NCBI GenBank assembly: GCA_016919605.1
Contig: JACXTQ010000300.1
Coordinates: 1-24,768 of the forward strand
DNA length: 24,768 bases
DNA from: Methylovulum sp.
GTDB lineage: Bacteria; Pseudomonadota; Gammaproteobacteria; Methylococcales; Methylomonadaceae
Reading direction: 5' to 3'
The first letter of the stretch is position 1. Each line of letters begins with the position of its first letter. The translations under genes and the position numbers were made by a program. Shown piece by piece: positions 22,918-24,768 of the stretch. A model generated the notes under the pieces. It searched no databases and was not told where the DNA came from. It was given only the letters and a program-made list of their open reading frames with translations.

Positions 22918-22955
22918 CTGTGGTGGCAGCTGATAAATATCAGCCGCCGCCACAG
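22918..22955. other. Long hairpin between the regulator gene and clpX
   Basis: CTGTGGTGGCAGCTGAT (22918-22934) and its inverse (22939-22955) pair over 17 bp with one wobble and one mismatch around an AAAT loop. It sits between convergent genes. Neither strand has an adjacent T tract, so it is probably a mRNA 3'-end stabiliser. Confidence 0.6.
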
Positions 22956-22956
22956 T

Positions 22957-22992
22957 GCCGCGCTTTGATTATAAATCAGACGCGGCTTTTTT
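22957..22992 (+). terminator. Terminator of the regulator gene, overlapping clpX
   Basis: GCCGCG (22957-22962) and CGCGGC (22981-22986) enclose an inner stem (TGATT, ATA, AATCA), followed by six T (22987-22992). The right arm and T tract are in the last codons of clpX on the other strand. Confidence 0.75.
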
Positions 22993-24231
22993 CAGTTCCG
23001 TTTCGTAAACCAAATACGGTTCGGAATGTCCTTGCACGACGCTTTCATCAATGACAACTTTGGAGATGTTGTCGGTTGAGGGCAGTTCGTACATGGTGTT
23101 CAACAAAATGTTTTCGACAATAGTCCTAAGGCCTCTGGCACCGGTCTTCCTTTCCATCGCCTTACGCGCAATCGCGCCCAAAGACTCTTCACGAAATTCC
23201 AGTTCAGCCCCTTCCATAGCAAACAGGTGCTTATACTGTTTGACCAAGGCGTTTTTGGGTTCGGTCAGGATTTGGATTAGGGCTTTTTCATCCAATTCTT
23301 CCAGTGTCGCCACGATGGGCAGACGACCGACAAATTCAGGGATCAGGCCATATTTGATCAAATCTTCAGCTTCCACTTCGGCAAACAATTCACCGACATT
23401 TTTGCTGTCATCCTTACTTTTGACATCCGCCGAGAAGCCGATGCCGCCTTTTTCGGTACGCGCCTTAATGACCCGGTCAAGGCCTGCAAACGCGCCGCCG
23501 ACAATAAACAAAATATTGGCGGTGTTGACATGCACAAACTCTTGGTTAGGATGCTTGCGCCCACCTTGTGGGGGTATCGAAGCGACCGTGCCTTCAATCA
23601 GTTTTAGCAGGGCTTGTTGCACGCCTTCGCCAGATACGTCACGAGTGATGGACGGGTTTTCGGCTTTTCTGGAAATCTTGTCAATTTCGTCAATATAAAC
23701 GATGCCCGTCTCGGCTTTGGCGACATCATAATCGCATTTTTGCAAGATTTTCTGGATGATGTTTTCGACATCTTCACCGACATAACCGGCTTCGGTCAGC
23801 GTGGTGGCATCGGCGATGGTGAACGGCACATCCAGCAATCGCGCCAAGGTTTCCGCCAGCAACGTTTTGCCCGAACCTGTAGGGCCAATCAGCAAGATAT
23901 TGCTTTTTGCCAATTCGACGGTGTCTTTTTTGTCTTTGCTGCGCAAGCGCTTATAGTGGTTATAAACCGCGACCGCCAAAATGCGCTTGGCTTTTTCCTG
24001 ACCGATGACATAGTTGTCCAATTCGCTTTTCAGCTCTTTGGGCTTGGGCAATTCTGTGCCATCGGTGCTGTCGGATTCGTCAGCTAGTTCGTCTTTGATA
24101 ATATCTTTGCATAACTCCACGCATTCATCGCAGATATATACGGATGGGCCGGCAATCAGCTTTCGCACTTCATGTTGGCTTTTGCCGCAAAAAGAGCAGT
24201 ACAGCAGTTTGTCGTCATCTTTGTTGCTCAT
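22969..24231 (-). CDS. clpX: ATP-dependent Clp protease ATP-binding subunit ClpX
   Basis: The 420-aa AAA+ unfoldase feeds substrates to ClpP. The N-terminal zinc-binding domain has C12, C15, C34 and C37 (CSFCGK..CDECVEL). Walker A is GPTGSGKT (116-123) and Walker B follows as VYIDEIDKI (about 181-189), with GYVGEDVENI and SGEGVQQALLKLIEGT in between or shortly after. The RKTGARGLRTI segment near the C-terminus carries sensor 2. The length is close to that of E. coli ClpX. I chose ATG 24231, which has GGGAG 6 nt upstream; a TTG five codons earlier is unlikely. It follows clpP by 55 bp. Alternative hairpins in the gap overlap the ribosome site. Confidence 0.98.
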   Translation of the reverse strand: MSNKDDDKLLYCSFCGKSQHEVRKLIAGPSVYICDECVELCKDIIKDELADESDSTDGTELPKPKELKSELDNYVIGQEKAKRILAVAVYNHYKRLRSKDKKDTVELAKSNILLIGPTGSGKTLLAETLARLLDVPFTIADATTLTEAGYVGEDVENIIQKILQKCDYDVAKAETGIVYIDEIDKISRKAENPSITRDVSGEGVQQALLKLIEGTVASIPPQGGRKHPNQEFVHVNTANILFIVGGAFAGLDRVIKARTEKGGIGFSADVKSKDDSKNVGELFAEVEAEDLIKYGLIPEFVGRLPIVATLEELDEKALIQILTEPKNALVKQYKHLFAMEGAELEFREESLGAIARKAMERKTGARGLRTIVENILLNTMYELPSTDNISKVVIDESVVQGHSEPYLVYETELKKAASDL

Positions 24232-24240
24232 AATAAGCTC

Positions 24241-24268
24241 CCGCAAGCGTCAGTACCTGCGGTACTGA
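24241..24268 (-). promoter_or_regulatory. Two mutually exclusive hairpins before clpX
   Basis: On the minus strand TCAGTACC, GCA, GGTACTGA is a perfect stem (24250-24268). CCGCA (24258-24262) can instead pair with TGCGG (24241-24245), whose end runs into the GGGAG ribosome site (24238-24242). The two pairings share bases and exclude each other. Confidence 0.4.
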
Positions 24269-24286
24269 TTATCCAAATGACCAAGT

Positions 24287-24768
24287 TTATACCTCAGCGG
24301 TAGCGGCGCGGTTGCTTAAGACCTTATCAATAAGGCCGTAGGCCACGGCATCGCCAGAGCTTAAAAAATTATCCCTATCAGTGTCTTGGGCAACTTTTTC
24401 TATAGGCTGGCCGGTATGATGGGAAAGTATTTTATTGAGTTTGTCACGGATAGACAAGATTTCTCGTGCATGAATGTCAAAATCAGACGCTTGCCCCTGA
24501 AAACCGCCTAAAGGCTGGTGGATCATCATCCGCGAATGTGGCAAGCAATAACGCTTGCCCGCCGCCCCGCCGGTCAACAGCAAAGCGCCCATGCTGGCGG
24601 CTTGGCCGATGCACATGGTGCTGACATCCGGCTTGATGAACTGCATGGTGTCATAAATGGACATGCCCGCAGTTACCGAACCGCCAGGTGAATTGATATA
24701 CAAGTGGATGTCTTTGTCAGGGTTTTCCGATTCCAAGAACAATAACTGGGCAACCACCAAGTTCGCCA
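24287..24768 (-). CDS. clpP: ATP-dependent Clp protease proteolytic subunit ClpP (partial, 5' end outside window)
   Basis: About 160 C-terminal residues of the serine protease that forms the ClpXP and ClpAP barrel. The catalytic Ser is in GQAASMGALL, the His in MMIHQPLGG and the Asp most likely in the TDRDNFLSS region. Other family marks are YINSPGGSVTAGMSIYDTMQFIKPDVSTM and IHAREIL. The frame is open to the window edge (ANLVVAQLLFLE, matching ANLIVAQMLFLE of E. coli), so the start lies beyond 24768. It is upstream of clpX, the usual order. Confidence 0.98.
   Translation of the reverse strand, partial: ANLVVAQLLFLESENPDKDIHLYINSPGGSVTAGMSIYDTMQFIKPDVSTMCIGQAASMGALLLTGGAAGKRYCLPHSRMMIHQPLGGFQGQASDFDIHAREILSIRDKLNKILSHHTGQPIEKVAQDTDRDNFLSSGDAVAYGLIDKVLSNRAATAEV

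Overview
The window looks like a chromosomal segment of a gammaproteobacterium. The gene order rimP-nusA-infB-rbfA-truB-rpsO-pnp behind an initiator tRNA is the one known from enterics, and most proteins align easily with enteric counterparts by eye. The CIRCE-controlled groESL operon and an Anbu-type protease cluster argue against a close enteric relative. A Methylococcales-like methanotroph is a plausible guess, but nothing here proves it.

Layout. (1) 1-3092: a MoeB/ThiF-type activating enzyme diverges from groES-groEL, which has a perfect CIRCE operator overlapping its promoter and a strong terminator. (2) 3093-5775: an AT-richer accessory strip. It holds a candidate small RNA with its own promoter and terminator, a HEPN-like protein, an unrecognised 160-aa protein, the C-terminal scrap of a tyrosine integrase, a ParD-type antitoxin with no toxin beside it, a 29-bp direct repeat and a palindromic intergenic repeat. 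This looks like the eroded remains of an integrated element. (3) 5776-14839, minus strand: tRNA-fMet, rimP, nusA, infB, rbfA, truB, rpsO and pnp, the conserved transcription/translation/RNA-decay operon. Two terminators separate the tRNA from rimP, and a perfect 12-bp hairpin lies in the pnp leader. (4) 14911-17934: a family 5-like uracil-DNA glycosylase diverges from a membrane CHASE2-adenylate cyclase with a CRP-like site upstream. (5) 18030-20435, minus strand: an operon of an Anbu proteasome-like protease, an N-formylglutamate amidohydrolase-family protein and a transglutaminase-like protein. (6) 20673-22911: a truncated haemoglobin and an Fe-S/FAD/NAD reductase (minus) diverge from a SufR-like regulator carrying candidate Fe-S cysteines (plus). 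Together they could form a two-gene flavohaemoglobin-like system for NO or O2 chemistry under redox control. (7) 22969-24768, minus strand: clpX and the 3' part of clpP, which runs off the window.

How the genes relate. The core blocks deal with protein synthesis, folding and turnover (groESL, nusA-infB, rpsO-pnp, clpXP). The most open biology is in the accessory strip (candidate sRNA and HEPN gene), the Anbu operon and the globin/reductase/regulator trio. All functions are inferred from sequence reading alone; no database search was run.
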